A DNA stretch of 64,000 nucleotides from JABDCD01 sp964469525 (GCA_964469525.1 CAYXYU010000003.1:180457-244456); one strand, 5' to 3'. Positions 19,684 through 29,141 are shown, numbered from the stretch's first letter. A program made the numbers and translations. The notes: a model not told the origin generated them from the sequence alone.

Positions 19684-21159
19684 TCAGCGCAGTGTGCGGC
19701 GGAGGAAAAGCGTGGCGGTGGGCCCGGCGAAGGCGATGCGCCAGCCTTCGCGGTGCGTGAAGCGCGCCAGCATCTCGTGCGCATGGTTCGGGAGCAGCAC
19801 GCCGTCCACCGCATAGCGGTCCAGCACCGCTTCCCAGCCCGGCGCGGCGCGGTGGAAATCGACATAATCCTGCATCACCCGCGGCGGGAATGCGGTCTCG
19901 GTGCGCTGGTCGATGAAATACGCAATGTCCCCCCGCCCTTCGTACAGCAGCAGCCCGCCCAGATCGAAATCGTTCATCAGGCGTGCTTTGGGATAATGCT
20001 GTCTGAGAAAGGCGATTTCCGGGGCGAGGGTGGGCGGCGCGACGGGCTTTTGCACCAGCCCTCCCGGCAGCGGGGAATCCGGTAGCCAGAGCGTGAGGAG
20101 AGAGATTACCGCCACACAAGAGAAGGCAAGAGAGCGCCGCTGGCAGGCGCGTATGAAAAACTGCTCGATGGCAGCCGCTTTCGGATTGGGTGTTCGCTTG
20201 TATCGGTTCAGCCATTCCTGCAGCCAGCAGGCGAGTATTGGCGCGGCGATGATGGCGAATACCATCAGGTAGCGCCGGGAGGTCAGTCCCATCAGCAGCA
20301 GGATATAGGCCAGCCAGCGCTCCACCGGCAAGATCGCAGGCAAGGAACGGCGAGGGACAAAGATAACGAAAAGCACCGCATACAGATAGCCGACCAGCGC
20401 GCCCGGCGTCAGTTCGACCGGCAGCCATTCGGTGATGATCGTATTGGCTACCGTAGTCATCGGCCGGCGCACTGCTTCGATGATTTCCACGCCGTAAGGA
20501 TTGATAAACATGGCGAGAAAACTGGCGCTGCCGGTGAGCAGCAGGGGGAGAGCTCTCTCGCGGTCGCGCTGCCAGAGGAAGTAGAGGAAATAGGCGCCCA
20601 GCAGCGCCAGGCCGATAATGAAGCCGCCATGCATATTGACCCACAGCGCCATGCTGACCGGCAGCAGCGACAGCCAGACGGCCCGGGCACGATTAGTGGC
20701 GACGCTGCCCAGCACCAGCAGCCAGAGGGCGGTCATCATCATGGAGACCTGCAGCGGCCGCAGATGCGGCGGCAGCATGGTCAGCGCGAAAAATACGATT
20801 AGGGCGGATGCTAGCCCGTCGCGGCTGCGCATGACGCAATTGGCATAGATCAGCGCCGAAGTCAGCGCCATGACCGCCGCGTTGACGGTGACTGCGCCAT
20901 TCCAGCCCCAATGCTCCAGCACATAGCTGAAGAGGATGTCCCACAGCGAGGCGATATTCAGCCAGCGGTAATCGCCGGCAGTGAAGGAGAAAGGATCGGT
21001 CTGCGGCAGCGCTCCGTGCGCCCGGATCCAGTCGCCGGTGGCGATATGCCACAGCGGGTCGGAATCGCCGATCATGCCGCCGCCGAGCGTGATTCCGAGC
21101 AGCAGCATCAGGAGATACAGGCCGCAACTGCCGATCAGGATACTGTAGGAGCGGGGCAT
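19684..21159 (-). CDS. Polytopic membrane protein, GT-C glycosyltransferase-like
   Basis: The 491-residue protein has about ten hydrophobic segments and, after the first, the motif GDSDPLWHIATGDWI...DPFSFT with an early acidic pair, as in GT-C fold lipid-linked sugar transferases and related bacterial membrane proteins. The C-terminal 110 residues form a soluble, probably periplasmic tail (LMNDFDLGGLLLYEGRGDIAYFIDQRT) of the type seen in that group. Substrate and acceptor are unknown. It stands upstream of carA on the same strand. Confidence 0.6.
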   Translation of the reverse strand: MPRSYSILIGSCGLYLLMLLLGITLGGGMIGDSDPLWHIATGDWIRAHGALPQTDPFSFTAGDYRWLNIASLWDILFSYVLEHWGWNGAVTVNAAVMALTSALIYANCVMRSRDGLASALIVFFALTMLPPHLRPLQVSMMMTALWLLVLGSVATNRARAVWLSLLPVSMALWVNMHGGFIIGLALLGAYFLYFLWQRDRERALPLLLTGSASFLAMFINPYGVEIIEAVRRPMTTVANTIITEWLPVELTPGALVGYLYAVLFVIFVPRRSLPAILPVERWLAYILLLMGLTSRRYLMVFAIIAAPILACWLQEWLNRYKRTPNPKAAAIEQFFIRACQRRSLAFSCVAVISLLTLWLPDSPLPGGLVQKPVAPPTLAPEIAFLRQHYPKARLMNDFDLGGLLLYEGRGDIAYFIDQRTETAFPPRVMQDYVDFHRAAPGWEAVLDRYAVDGVLLPNHAHEMLARFTHREGWRIAFAGPTATLFLRRTLR

Positions 21160-21241
21160 GGAGTCAGTAATACCGTGCCTGTAATAATGTCAAGCAAGAG
21201 GCGCCAGAGCAACCGGGGAGAGCATTAGGGGTTAGGCCAGT

Positions 21242-21748
21242 TCAGAGTGTAAGGCCAAAAGATGGTCCTTGCGGGCGTATCTGATGTGTTTTCGGCAGAG
21301 TTCGAATAATCGCCAGCTCTAATCGTTTCAGTTCCGCTCCGTGCTCACGTAACAAATGCGCAAGCGATTTATCCCTGTCTGAATCGGCCTCTGAACCTTC
21401 GCCGACCTTCTCGATCTGATAATACTTATCTTTCCCGGTACGGAATATTTCCTGGATAGCGGCGACGACATGCCCCTTGCCAATGGCGCTTTCCTGCAGA
21501 TCACGGAGATCCGTAATCATGTTCAACTGGTTGATGGCGTCGAAAAGCTCAACCACCGTCATGATTTCTCCGAGATGAATACTATTCCCGTCGCGCGAGG
21601 CGGAAATCCGTTCCTGGTATTTTTGGAGCAAATCGGGGACACACATTTTTGTGGCGGCATCCTGCAGCGCTACCAGCGTATCCATGAGATGCGTCTTCAG
21701 TTCTCTGGATACCACAAATTCAGTATTTGCCTTGTCGCTACCGTTCAT
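21242..21748 (-). CDS. Hypothetical protein
   Basis: A 168-residue, mostly helical soluble protein (start MNGSDKANTEFVVS at 21748; an upstream in-frame start at 21790 would lie inside the PHB depolymerase gene). It has no signal peptide or membrane segment. The C-terminal third holds a charged helix (KSLAHLLREHGAELKRLELAI). I do not recognise it. It overlaps the phaZ-like gene by 11 bases on the same strand, which suggests co-translation. Confidence 0.6.
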   Translation of the reverse strand: MNGSDKANTEFVVSRELKTHLMDTLVALQDAATKMCVPDLLQKYQERISASRDGNSIHLGEIMTVVELFDAINQLNMITDLRDLQESAIGKGHVVAAIQEIFRTGKDKYYQIEKVGEGSEADSDRDKSLAHLLREHGAELKRLELAIIRTLPKTHQIRPQGPSFGLTL

Positions 21749-22979
21749 GCTTCCCGATAAAATCGACGATGATCGGCACCACATGCTCACGGAATTTGCG
21801 GCCGTTGAAGATGCCGTAATGTCCGACCCCCTTCTGCAGGTGATGCTTGCGCATGGAAGCGGACAGGCCGGTGCAGAGATGCTGCGCCGCTTCGGTCTGG
21901 CCGACGCCGGAGATGTCGTCGAGCTCGCCTTCCAGCGTCAGCAGGGCGGTCTTGGTGATGGCCTGCGGCTTGACCAGCTCGTCCTTGTACACGAATTCGC
22001 CTTTGGGCAGCAGGAAGCGCTGGAACACCCGGTCGATGCAGTCAAGGTAGAACTCGGCCGGCAGGTCGCAGACCGAGAGGTATTCGTCGTAGAATTTCTT
22101 GTGTGCCCGCTCGCTCTCACCATCGCCTTCGACCAGATGGTTGAACAGGTCGATATGGGCGTTGATGTGGCGGTCGAGATTAAGGCTCATGAAGCTGGTC
22201 AGCTGCATGAAGCCCGGATAGACGCGGCGCATGAAGCCGGGATAATTGAACGGCACGCGCGTGATCATGTGGCTCTCGAACCAGGCGAGCGGCTTTTCCA
22301 TCGACAGCTGGTTGACCTTGGTCGGGTTGACGCGGGCATCGATCGGGCCGCCGATCAGCGTCATCGAGCGTGGCGCATGATTGCCGCCTTCCTGATTCAA
22401 TAGGCTGGCGGCGATCAGCACCGGCACCGATGGCTGGCAAACAGCCATCAGATGCACATCGGGTCCGAGCATTTTCGTGAATTCGATGGTGTATTCGATG
22501 TAATCCTCGAGATGGAATGCGCCTTCGGTCAGCGGCACGTCGCGTGCGTCGAGCCAGTCGGTGATATACACATCGGTAAAGGGCAGCATCGCCTCGACCG
22601 TGCCGCGCAGCAGCGTGGCGTGGTGACCCGACATGGGAGCGACAATCAGCAGCTTTGGCTGCTGCTTCGCCGGTTCCTTCCGGAAATGGATCAGATGGCA
22701 GAAGGCCTGTTCATCGACGGTCTGCTGCACTACATCTACCGTTTTCCCATCCACTTTCGTGTGCCGGATGCCGAAATCGGGCTTGCTGTAGCGGTGGGTG
22801 ACGCGCTCGATTACCTCGGCGGCGGCGGCGATATGCTTGCCGTAACCGGTATAGGAAAACGGGCTTAACGGATGGCGGTGCAGCGCCTTGCTGGCGCTGG
22901 CCAGAAAACGGATCGGCGACAGCACCATATGATGCATTTCGTGCAGATTATAGAGATGGCTGTTTTCGCGGGGTATCAT
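21738..22979 (-). CDS. phaZ: Intracellular polyhydroxyalkanoate depolymerase (PhaZ type)
   Basis: The 413-residue alpha/beta-hydrolase has the catalytic-Cys lipase-like box of intracellular PHB depolymerases (VCQPSVP, Cys about 180), the N-terminal block HMVLSPIRFLA...HPLSPFSYTGYGK, and the C-terminal His region KGVGHYGIFNGRKFRE, with an Asp in LEGELDDISG. It degrades stored polyhydroxybutyrate granules to 3-hydroxybutyrate. Polymer synthesis genes (phaC, phaB) are not in the window. It is transcribed divergently from cyaY across a 142-base gap. Confidence 0.92.
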   Translation of the reverse strand: MIPRENSHLYNLHEMHHMVLSPIRFLASASKALHRHPLSPFSYTGYGKHIAAAAEVIERVTHRYSKPDFGIRHTKVDGKTVDVVQQTVDEQAFCHLIHFRKEPAKQQPKLLIVAPMSGHHATLLRGTVEAMLPFTDVYITDWLDARDVPLTEGAFHLEDYIEYTIEFTKMLGPDVHLMAVCQPSVPVLIAASLLNQEGGNHAPRSMTLIGGPIDARVNPTKVNQLSMEKPLAWFESHMITRVPFNYPGFMRRVYPGFMQLTSFMSLNLDRHINAHIDLFNHLVEGDGESERAHKKFYDEYLSVCDLPAEFYLDCIDRVFQRFLLPKGEFVYKDELVKPQAITKTALLTLEGELDDISGVGQTEAAQHLCTGLSASMRKHHLQKGVGHYGIFNGRKFREHVVPIIVDFIGKHER

Positions 22980-23121
22980 GTGCCTTGGACTTCCCTTGCG
23001 GCGGGGCCGCTGCTATGGTTTAGTGGCAACCTAATAGTATAGGCTGCGCAACATAAAAAAACTGTTAACTTTTGCCTTCAGCCGCCGGAGGCAGGAAGAC
23101 CGGTTGGTGTGGTATAAGCCT

Positions 23122-23451
23122 ATGAACTTCATTACGGAAACAGAATATCACCGTATCGCCGACCAGGAGCTTACCACATTGTTCGATGCGCTGGAAGAGG
23201 CGGACAGGGAAGGGCTTCTCGAGGTGGAATACGAGGGAGAGATATTTACTCTTTCTTCGAGTACCGGCCGGCAGTGGGTGATCAGCAAGCATGCGCCGAG
23301 CCGCCAGCTCTGGCTGTCCTCACCTTTAAGCGGCGGGCTGCATTTCGATTATGACGGCAAAGGGAAGTGGTTGCTCGCCGGTGGTCGCCCGCTGCGGGAG
23401 GTGTTGGCGCAGGAGTTGAAATCGGCGGCGGATATCGAAGTAAGTTTGTAG
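23122..23451 (+). CDS. cyaY: Iron donor/frataxin protein CyaY
   Basis: A 109-residue protein with the frataxin layout: an acidic first helix (ETEYHRIADQELTTLFDALEEAD) followed by a beta-sheet with the conserved ISKHAPSRQLWLSSP and GGLHFDY segments. Frataxins bind iron and modulate iron-sulfur cluster assembly. ATG at 23122 gives the normal N-terminus; an upstream frame start at 23104 would add six residues. The exporter gene follows 1 base after the stop. Confidence 0.9.
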   Translation: MNFITETEYHRIADQELTTLFDALEEADREGLLEVEYEGEIFTLSSSTGRQWVISKHAPSRQLWLSSPLSGGLHFDYDGKGKWLLAGGRPLREVLAQELKSAADIEVSL

Positions 23452-23452
23452 C

Positions 23453-25234
23453 ATGCGTCAATCCTCTCTCCAATCGCGCCCCAAGGGTGAAGTAAAAAAC
23501 CTGCTGCCGCTGCTTTCCTACCTGCGCCCCTACCGGCGGCAGATTGCAGGGGCGGCGGTGGCGATTATCTTCACCTCCTCGGCGGTGCTGGCGCTGGGCG
23601 GGGGCCTGCGCTACCTGATCGACGAGGGCTTAAGCAAGGGCGACATGCACCTGCTCGACCGCGCATTCGTCCTTCTCCTCGGCGCGACGCTGCTCTTGGC
23701 GCTGGCCTCCTATGCGCGCTTCTATCTGGTGGCATGGATCGGCGAGCGTACCGTCGCCGACATCCGCAACGACGTGTATCGGCGGCTGGTCGGCATGCAT
23801 ATCGGCTTTTTCGAAACCACGCGCACCGGTGAGTTGCTTTCCCGGCTCACCACCGACACCACCCTGCTGCAGGCGGTTCTTGGCGGCACGGTATCGATCG
23901 CGCTGCGCAACCTGCTGCTGCTCATGGGTGGCTTCCTCCTGCTGCTGGTTACCAGCGCCCAGCTTACCGGCTATGTGCTGCTGATGCTGCCGCTGGTGGT
24001 AGTACCGATCATCCTGCTGTCGCGGCGCGTACGGACGCACGCGCGCGATGCCCAGAGCCGGGTGGCCGATGTCAGCGCGCATGCCGAGGAAAGTCTTGGC
24101 GCCATCCGCACCGTGCAGGCGCTGGCGCTCGAGCCGTATGACCGGCAGCGTTTCGCGCAGCATGTCGATGCCGCGCTTGAGGCGGCGCTCGGGCGTATCC
24201 GCACGCGGGCGGCGCTGACGGCCATTGTCATCGCGCTGGTGTTCGGCGCCATCGTCACCGTGCTGTGGCTGGGCGGCAAGGACGTGCTGGCCGGGCGCAT
24301 CACCGCCGGAGAGTTGTCCGCTTTCGTGTTCTATTCCGTGGTTGTGGCAGGGGCGGTGGGCGCCATCAGCGAAGTGTGGGCCGATCTGCAGCGCGCCGCC
24401 GGCGCCGCCGAACGGCTGGCGGAGCTGATGGAGGTGAAGGCGGAGATTATTTCTCCCCTTCCCCCACTGCGTGCGGGAGGGGAAAAGGTTGAAGGAGGAA
24501 GGGTACGCTTCGACCATGTCACCTTCTTCTATCCGACCCGTTCCGACCGACCGGTGATCGATGATTTCACGCTGGAGGTGCAGGAAGGGCAGACGGTGGC
24601 GCTGGTCGGCCCGTCAGGGGCAGGCAAGACGACGATCTTCCAGCTGTTGCTGCGCTTCTACGATCCGATCCGCGGCACGATTACGCTGGGCGATACCGAT
24701 TTGCGGGAGCTTCCGCTGGTCGAGCTGCGCCGTCAGATCGGGCTGGTGCCGCAGGAGCCGGTGATTTTTTCCGGTACGGCGCGCGAGAATATCCGCCTTG
24801 GCAATATGGAGGCTGGCGACACGGAGGTGGTGCATGCCGCCGCCGCCGCTTCGGCGCTCGAATTCCTGGAGAAACTGCCGCAGGGACTCGATACGCCGCT
24901 TGGCGAAAAAGGGGTACGGCTGTCGGGAGGGCAGCGCCAGCGTATCGCCATCGCCCGCGCCGTCATCCGCAACCCACGCCTGCTGCTGCTGGACGAGGCC
25001 ACCAGCGCCCTCGACTCCGAGAACGAGTTCCTGATTCAGCAGGCGCTCGAAAAGCTGATGCGGGGGCGCACCACCTTCGTCATCGCCCACCGCCTCTCCA
25101 CCATCATGCGGGCCGATCGTATCCTGCTGCTGAATCAGGGCAAAATTGAGGCCATAGGAACGCATAACGAGCTTTTAGCCCAAAGCCCGCTCTATGCCCG
25201 GCTGGCGGAATTGCAGTTTAAGACGGCAGCGTAA
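23453..25234 (+). CDS. ABC exporter, MsbA-like fused permease-ATPase
   Basis: The 593-residue half-transporter has a six-helix membrane domain (about 25-310) and an ATPase domain with Walker A GPSGAGKTT (about 386), Q-loop, signature LSGGQRQR (about 489), Walker B LLLLDEATSALD (about 510) and H-loop IAHRLST. It would work as a homodimer at the inner membrane; substrates of this family range from lipid A to drugs. The linker at residues 335-350 (ISPLPPLRAGGEKVEGG) coincides with a degenerate palindromic repeat (24454-24494). The start follows the cyaY stop by 1 base. Confidence 0.9.
   Translation: MRQSSLQSRPKGEVKNLLPLLSYLRPYRRQIAGAAVAIIFTSSAVLALGGGLRYLIDEGLSKGDMHLLDRAFVLLLGATLLLALASYARFYLVAWIGERTVADIRNDVYRRLVGMHIGFFETTRTGELLSRLTTDTTLLQAVLGGTVSIALRNLLLLMGGFLLLLVTSAQLTGYVLLMLPLVVVPIILLSRRVRTHARDAQSRVADVSAHAEESLGAIRTVQALALEPYDRQRFAQHVDAALEAALGRIRTRAALTAIVIALVFGAIVTVLWLGGKDVLAGRITAGELSAFVFYSVVVAGAVGAISEVWADLQRAAGAAERLAELMEVKAEIISPLPPLRAGGEKVEGGRVRFDHVTFFYPTRSDRPVIDDFTLEVQEGQTVALVGPSGAGKTTIFQLLLRFYDPIRGTITLGDTDLRELPLVELRRQIGLVPQEPVIFSGTARENIRLGNMEAGDTEVVHAAAAASALEFLEKLPQGLDTPLGEKGVRLSGGQRQRIAIARAVIRNPRLLLLDEATSALDSENEFLIQQALEKLMRGRTTFVIAHRLSTIMRADRILLLNQGKIEAIGTHNELLAQSPLYARLAELQFKTAA
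24454..24494 (+). repeat. Degenerate palindromic repeat inside the ABC exporter gene
   Basis: CTCCCCTTCCCCCACTGCGT continues to GCGGGAGGGGAAAAGG. It resembles the intergenic CCCTCTCCCGC-N3-GCGGGAGAGGG hairpin at 43075-43099. It is read in frame and encodes the Pro/Gly-rich linker between the membrane and ATPase domains. The match is imperfect, hence the modest confidence. Confidence 0.45.
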
Positions 25235-25253
25235 GGTGAAATTCAGCCATTCC

Positions 25254-25269
25254 TTAAGAAAGTAGTAAC
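25254..25269 (+). promoter_or_regulatory. Weak CtrA-like box upstream of the EAL gene
   Basis: TTAA-GAAAGTA-GTAAC matches the CtrA consensus TTAA-N7-TTAAC except for one base in the second half-site. It lies about 57 bases before the EAL-domain gene at 25326, a spacing similar to that of the two exact boxes in the window. Confidence 0.35.
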
Positions 25270-25325
25270 CAAGCAGTGCTACCGTAAAGTGAGGCATTTT
25301 TTTCCAACACCGAACCCGTTTTTTC

Positions 25326-26378
25326 ATGCCCGAAGCTTCCGTCAAATCCTTCAATCTCGTCTGGAACCAGCACGACCGGTACTGGATCCGGCTCTACAGC
25401 GTCGCTTCGGAACTGCCTGCCGAGGCGCGCGAAGCGCTGCAGAAGCTCGGCATGCAGCCACAACCCGACGGCAGCCTGGGGATAGAGACGCCGCGCGACT
25501 GGAAGCCGGTGTGGGACAGCATTCAGGCGGCGCTGGAACAGACGCAGGCGCTGGCCGAGGTCGAAGTCTCTGTCGCGCCGGTTGGTGACGCGGTGCCGGA
25601 GCGCAAGTCGCCTGCCGCCATCCGCGCCATTGCCGACAGCCTGTGGCTGGGCGATGCGCTGCTCGGAGACCGCATCATGTGTTACCTGCAGCCGGTCCTG
25701 AGCGCCCGCGACCAGGTGTTCGGCTATGAATCGTTCGTGCGCGCCAAGTCCCCCACGGGGGAGATCATCGCCGGCGACAGGATCATCGCTGCCAGCCGCG
25801 TGCTCGGCATCGAATACATGATCGACCGTCACCTGCATGTGCAGGCGATACGCACCTTCGTGTCCAGCCAGTTCAACGGCTTTTTATTCGTCAACCTGTT
25901 CCCGGGCTTCATCCACCGCCCGGCGGTGTATCTCGAAGGCTTAAGCGAGACGGCCAAGAACTTCGGCATCGTCGCCAAGCATATCGTGCTCGATTTCACA
26001 CAGTCGGAGACGCCGCGGGACCTGGCGCATCTGCGCAACGTCTGCGATTATGCCCGCTCGCGCGGCTATTCGATCGCGCTGGACGATATCATGTCGGTGG
26101 ATAATGCAAACAAGCTGGTAGCAGAAGTACGCCCCGATTTCGTGAAGATCGACATGAAGCTGGCGCGCCGGGTAACCGATTCCGCCAAGCGCGAAGTGAT
26201 CCGCCAGATCGTTGAGCTGGTGCATGCCGCCGGCGGCACGGTGATCGCCGAGGGCGTGGAGACCGAGGAGATGCATCGCAAGCTCAAAGAGCTACGCATC
26301 GACCTGTTCCAGGGCTTCCTGTTCTCCCCGCCCATGCCGGTCGAGACCGCCATCCAGCGCAGCACCGGCACCAAGTAA
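25326..26378 (+). CDS. EAL-domain protein, possibly degenerate c-di-GMP phosphodiesterase
   Basis: The 350-residue cytoplasmic protein has an unassigned N-terminal region (1-105) and an EAL-type domain (about 110-345). The EAL signature reads YESFVR. NLFPG, ALDD, PDFVKID, AEGVET and FQGFLF are conserved positions, but the ELTE motif is LDFTQ and the loop after DD (normally FGSG) is IMSV. Several metal ligands therefore persist while the catalytic loop is changed, so it may bind c-di-GMP or a partner rather than cleave it. A weak CtrA-like box precedes it. Confidence 0.75.
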   Translation: MPEASVKSFNLVWNQHDRYWIRLYSVASELPAEAREALQKLGMQPQPDGSLGIETPRDWKPVWDSIQAALEQTQALAEVEVSVAPVGDAVPERKSPAAIRAIADSLWLGDALLGDRIMCYLQPVLSARDQVFGYESFVRAKSPTGEIIAGDRIIAASRVLGIEYMIDRHLHVQAIRTFVSSQFNGFLFVNLFPGFIHRPAVYLEGLSETAKNFGIVAKHIVLDFTQSETPRDLAHLRNVCDYARSRGYSIALDDIMSVDNANKLVAEVRPDFVKIDMKLARRVTDSAKREVIRQIVELVHAAGGTVIAEGVETEEMHRKLKELRIDLFQGFLFSPPMPVETAIQRSTGTK

Positions 26379-26386
26379 TCCTGAGG

Positions 26387-27289
26387 TTACGTAACCGGCT
26401 CGCAGCTCGAATGACAGCCGCCGCCATCGCCCAGCTCGATCTGGAAGGTGGAATGCCGGATGTGGAAGCGGTCTTTCATCTCTTCTGCCACGCCCGCGAT
26501 GAAACCGTCGCCCGGATGCCCGTTCGGCATCACCAGGTGCACGCTCATCGCGGTATCGGTGGTGCTCATCGCCCAGATATGCAGGTCATGCACCTCCGCC
26601 ACGCCGGGCAGGGCTGCGAGATGCGCCTGCACGGCGGAAGCATTGATTCCGGTCGGCACCGCATGCAGTGCCAGCGCCGTGGAGTCCTTGAGCAGCCGCC
26701 AGGTGCCGGCGACGATGACGGCGATTACCAGCAGGCTGACCAGTGGGTCGATCCACAGCCAGCCGGTCCATAGGATCACTGCGCCGGCGACAACCACGCC
26801 CAGTGAGATGCCGGCATCGGCGGCCATGTGCAGGAAGGCGCCGCGGATGTTGAGATCGCCGCCATGGCCGAAGAACAGCCAGGCAGTGATGCCGTTGACT
26901 ACGACGCCGATGGCGGCGACGGCCATCATGATACCGGTGGCTGGATTTGCCGGCTCGCTGAAACGCTGGAGTGCTTCCCAGCCAATCCCGCCGACCGCCA
27001 CCAGCAGGAGCAGCCCGTTGGCAAGCGCCGCCAGGATGGAGGCGCCCTGCAGCCCGTAGGTGTAGCGGGCGTTTGCTGCCTGTTTGCCCAGAATGATTGC
27101 ACCCCAGGCCAGCAGCAGTCCCAGCACATCGCTGGCGTTGTGCCCGGCATCGGCGAGCAGCGCCAGCGAGTCGGCTTTAAGCCCGTATATGACCTCAGCC
27201 AGGATGAAAGCGCTGTTGAGGGCGATGCCGATGGCAAAGGCCCGTCCGTATCCCTCAAAAGCATGCGTATGGTGTTCATGCGTGTTCAT
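26387..27289 (-). CDS. Cation diffusion facilitator (zinc/cobalt/cadmium efflux, CzcD/ZitB-like)
   Basis: The 300-residue protein has a His-rich N-terminus (MNTHEHHTHAF), six membrane helices with the paired metal-binding motifs DAGHNASD and HMAADAGISLG (normally HxxxD twice; H/D and H/D positions present) and a C-terminal cytoplasmic domain ending GDGGGCHSSCEPV. It exports divalent metals in exchange for protons. The frame is open further upstream, but ATG at 27289 gives the typical start. It lies convergent with the EAL gene, 8 bases apart. Confidence 0.92.
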   Translation of the reverse strand: MNTHEHHTHAFEGYGRAFAIGIALNSAFILAEVIYGLKADSLALLADAGHNASDVLGLLLAWGAIILGKQAANARYTYGLQGASILAALANGLLLLVAVGGIGWEALQRFSEPANPATGIMMAVAAIGVVVNGITAWLFFGHGGDLNIRGAFLHMAADAGISLGVVVAGAVILWTGWLWIDPLVSLLVIAVIVAGTWRLLKDSTALALHAVPTGINASAVQAHLAALPGVAEVHDLHIWAMSTTDTAMSVHLVMPNGHPGDGFIAGVAEEMKDRFHIRHSTFQIELGDGGGCHSSCEPVT

Positions 27290-27380
27290 GCCTATGGCAT
27301 AGCATGTGACTCGGCGATTGACAAACCAGGCGTAATTCACAATAAACGCAGCAACCACGCATCCTGAAGGAGCTGGGCGC

Positions 27381-29141
27381 ATGCAGTTCACCCGCATCTC
27401 CGAGCGTTTCATTCCCCGGATCTCCGGTGCCGGCCTGTTCAGCAAGCCGCGGCTGACGCGCCGCGCCTGGTTCGATGCACTGGCCTTCATCCTGGTGACG
27501 GCGCTACTGGTATTCGTTGGCTGGGGCGTGGCGCAGATGGCATCCCCCATCGGCGAGCTGCAGCAGGATCCGATCAGCCTCGATACCGCCAACCTTCCGG
27601 AATATGCCATGCGCACGACCCTGCGCATGCTGATCGCCATGGGTGTATCGCTTGTCTTCACGCTTGCCTATGCGACGCTCGCCGCCAAGAGCCGCAAAGC
27701 CGGGCAGGTCATGATCCCGATCCTCGACATATTGCAGTCGGTGCCGGTGCTCGGCTACATCTCCTTCACCGTCACCGCCTTCATCGCCTTGTTTCCCGGC
27801 AGCATGCTCGGCGTCGAATGCGCCGCCATCTTTGCCATCTTCACCTCGCAGGCCTGGAATATGACGTTTTCCATGTACCAGTCCCTGCGCACCGTCCCGC
27901 GTGATATGGAGGAAGCGGCGGCGGTGTTCGATCTCTCCGGCTGGCAGAAATTCTGGAAGGTGGAGTTGCCTTTCGCCCTGCCGGGGCTGGTGTGGAACAT
28001 GATGATATCGATGTCGGGCGGCTGGTTCTTCGTGGTCGCCTCCGAGGCGATTACGGTCGGCAACCAGCAGTTCATGCTGCCGGGGATCGGCTCCTATATC
28101 GCGGTGGCAATCGGCCATCAGGACCTGAACGCCATCTTCTATGCCATTGCCACCATGGGCATCGTTATCCTGCTCTACGACCAGTTCCTGTTCCGCCCGC
28201 TGGTGGCCTGGTCGGATAAGTTCCGCTACGAGATGACGGCCAGTCAGGATGCCCCGCGCTCATGGGTGCGGACATTATTCACCAAGAGCCGCCTGGTGAA
28301 GCTGCTGCTCGCGCCATTGGGTCGCCTGTCGGATGTGATCCTGCGCATTCGCCTGTTCAAGCCGGCGGTACGTCCACTTTCCATTGGCACCGTGCCGGCG
28401 CGGCTATTCGATTACCTGTGGTACGGCCTGCTCGCTGTCGTCGGACTGGCGGCGTTGCATGCCGTGGTGACGTTCCTGGAGAGCATTTCGTCGCGTGAGG
28501 TGGGAGGCGTGCTACTGCTTGGACTGGCGACACTTGCCCGCGTCGTCACTCTCATCCTGCTGGCCACGCTGCTGTGGGTGCCCCTGGGCGTCTATATCGG
28601 CCTGAAGCCGAAACTGGCGCGCATCGTTCTGCCGTTGGCGCAGTTCCTCTCGGCCTTTCCCGCCAACCTGCTGTTCCCGGTGGCGGTGATGCTGATCAGC
28701 TATTATAACGCCGATCCCAACATCTGGCTTTCCCCGCTGATGATCCTCGGCACGCAGTGGTACATATTGTTCAATGTCGTCGCTGGCGCATCGGCCTTTC
28801 CGAACGATCTGCGCGATGTGTCGCGGAACCTGGGGGTGAAACGCTGGTTGTGGTGGCGTAAAATCATGCTGCCGGCGGTTTTCCCTTACTACCTGACCGG
28901 CGCCATCGCCGCTTCGGGCGGCGCCTGGAATGCCAGCATCGTCGCCGAGGTGGTGCATTGGGGCGGCCGCAGTTATACGGCAACCGGGCTGGGGGCGTAT
29001 ATTGCGGAAATGACGCGGGCGGGAGATTTCCCCCATATCGTCTTGGGCATAGGCACCATGTCGCTGATCGTGGTATTGTTCAATCAGTGCGTCTGGCATC
29101 CGCTGTACAACGTCGCCGCGCGCAAGCTGAGGTTTGACTGA
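27381..29141 (+). CDS. ABC transporter permease with two fused permease domains (NitT/TauT type)
   Basis: The 586-residue protein has two successive BPD-type permease units of about five to six helices, each with an EAA-like loop: EEAAAVFDLSGWQKFWKVEL (first) and RDVSRNLGVKRWLWWRKIML (second). Such duplicated permeases occur in the nitrate/sulfonate/bicarbonate transporter superfamily. Its stop (TGA) shares one base with the ATG of the ATPase gene. No periplasmic binding protein gene is in the neighbourhood, so the substrate cannot be named. Confidence 0.85.
   Translation: MQFTRISERFIPRISGAGLFSKPRLTRRAWFDALAFILVTALLVFVGWGVAQMASPIGELQQDPISLDTANLPEYAMRTTLRMLIAMGVSLVFTLAYATLAAKSRKAGQVMIPILDILQSVPVLGYISFTVTAFIALFPGSMLGVECAAIFAIFTSQAWNMTFSMYQSLRTVPRDMEEAAAVFDLSGWQKFWKVELPFALPGLVWNMMISMSGGWFFVVASEAITVGNQQFMLPGIGSYIAVAIGHQDLNAIFYAIATMGIVILLYDQFLFRPLVAWSDKFRYEMTASQDAPRSWVRTLFTKSRLVKLLLAPLGRLSDVILRIRLFKPAVRPLSIGTVPARLFDYLWYGLLAVVGLAALHAVVTFLESISSREVGGVLLLGLATLARVVTLILLATLLWVPLGVYIGLKPKLARIVLPLAQFLSAFPANLLFPVAVMLISYYNADPNIWLSPLMILGTQWYILFNVVAGASAFPNDLRDVSRNLGVKRWLWWRKIMLPAVFPYYLTGAIAASGGAWNASIVAEVVHWGGRSYTATGLGAYIAEMTRAGDFPHIVLGIGTMSLIVVLFNQCVWHPLYNVAARKLRFD

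Noticed and set aside
21238..21256. Possible further copy of the S23 repeat (CAGTTCAGAGTGTAAGG)
   Set aside because: Only a short partial match inside the end of a coding region; no partner arm.
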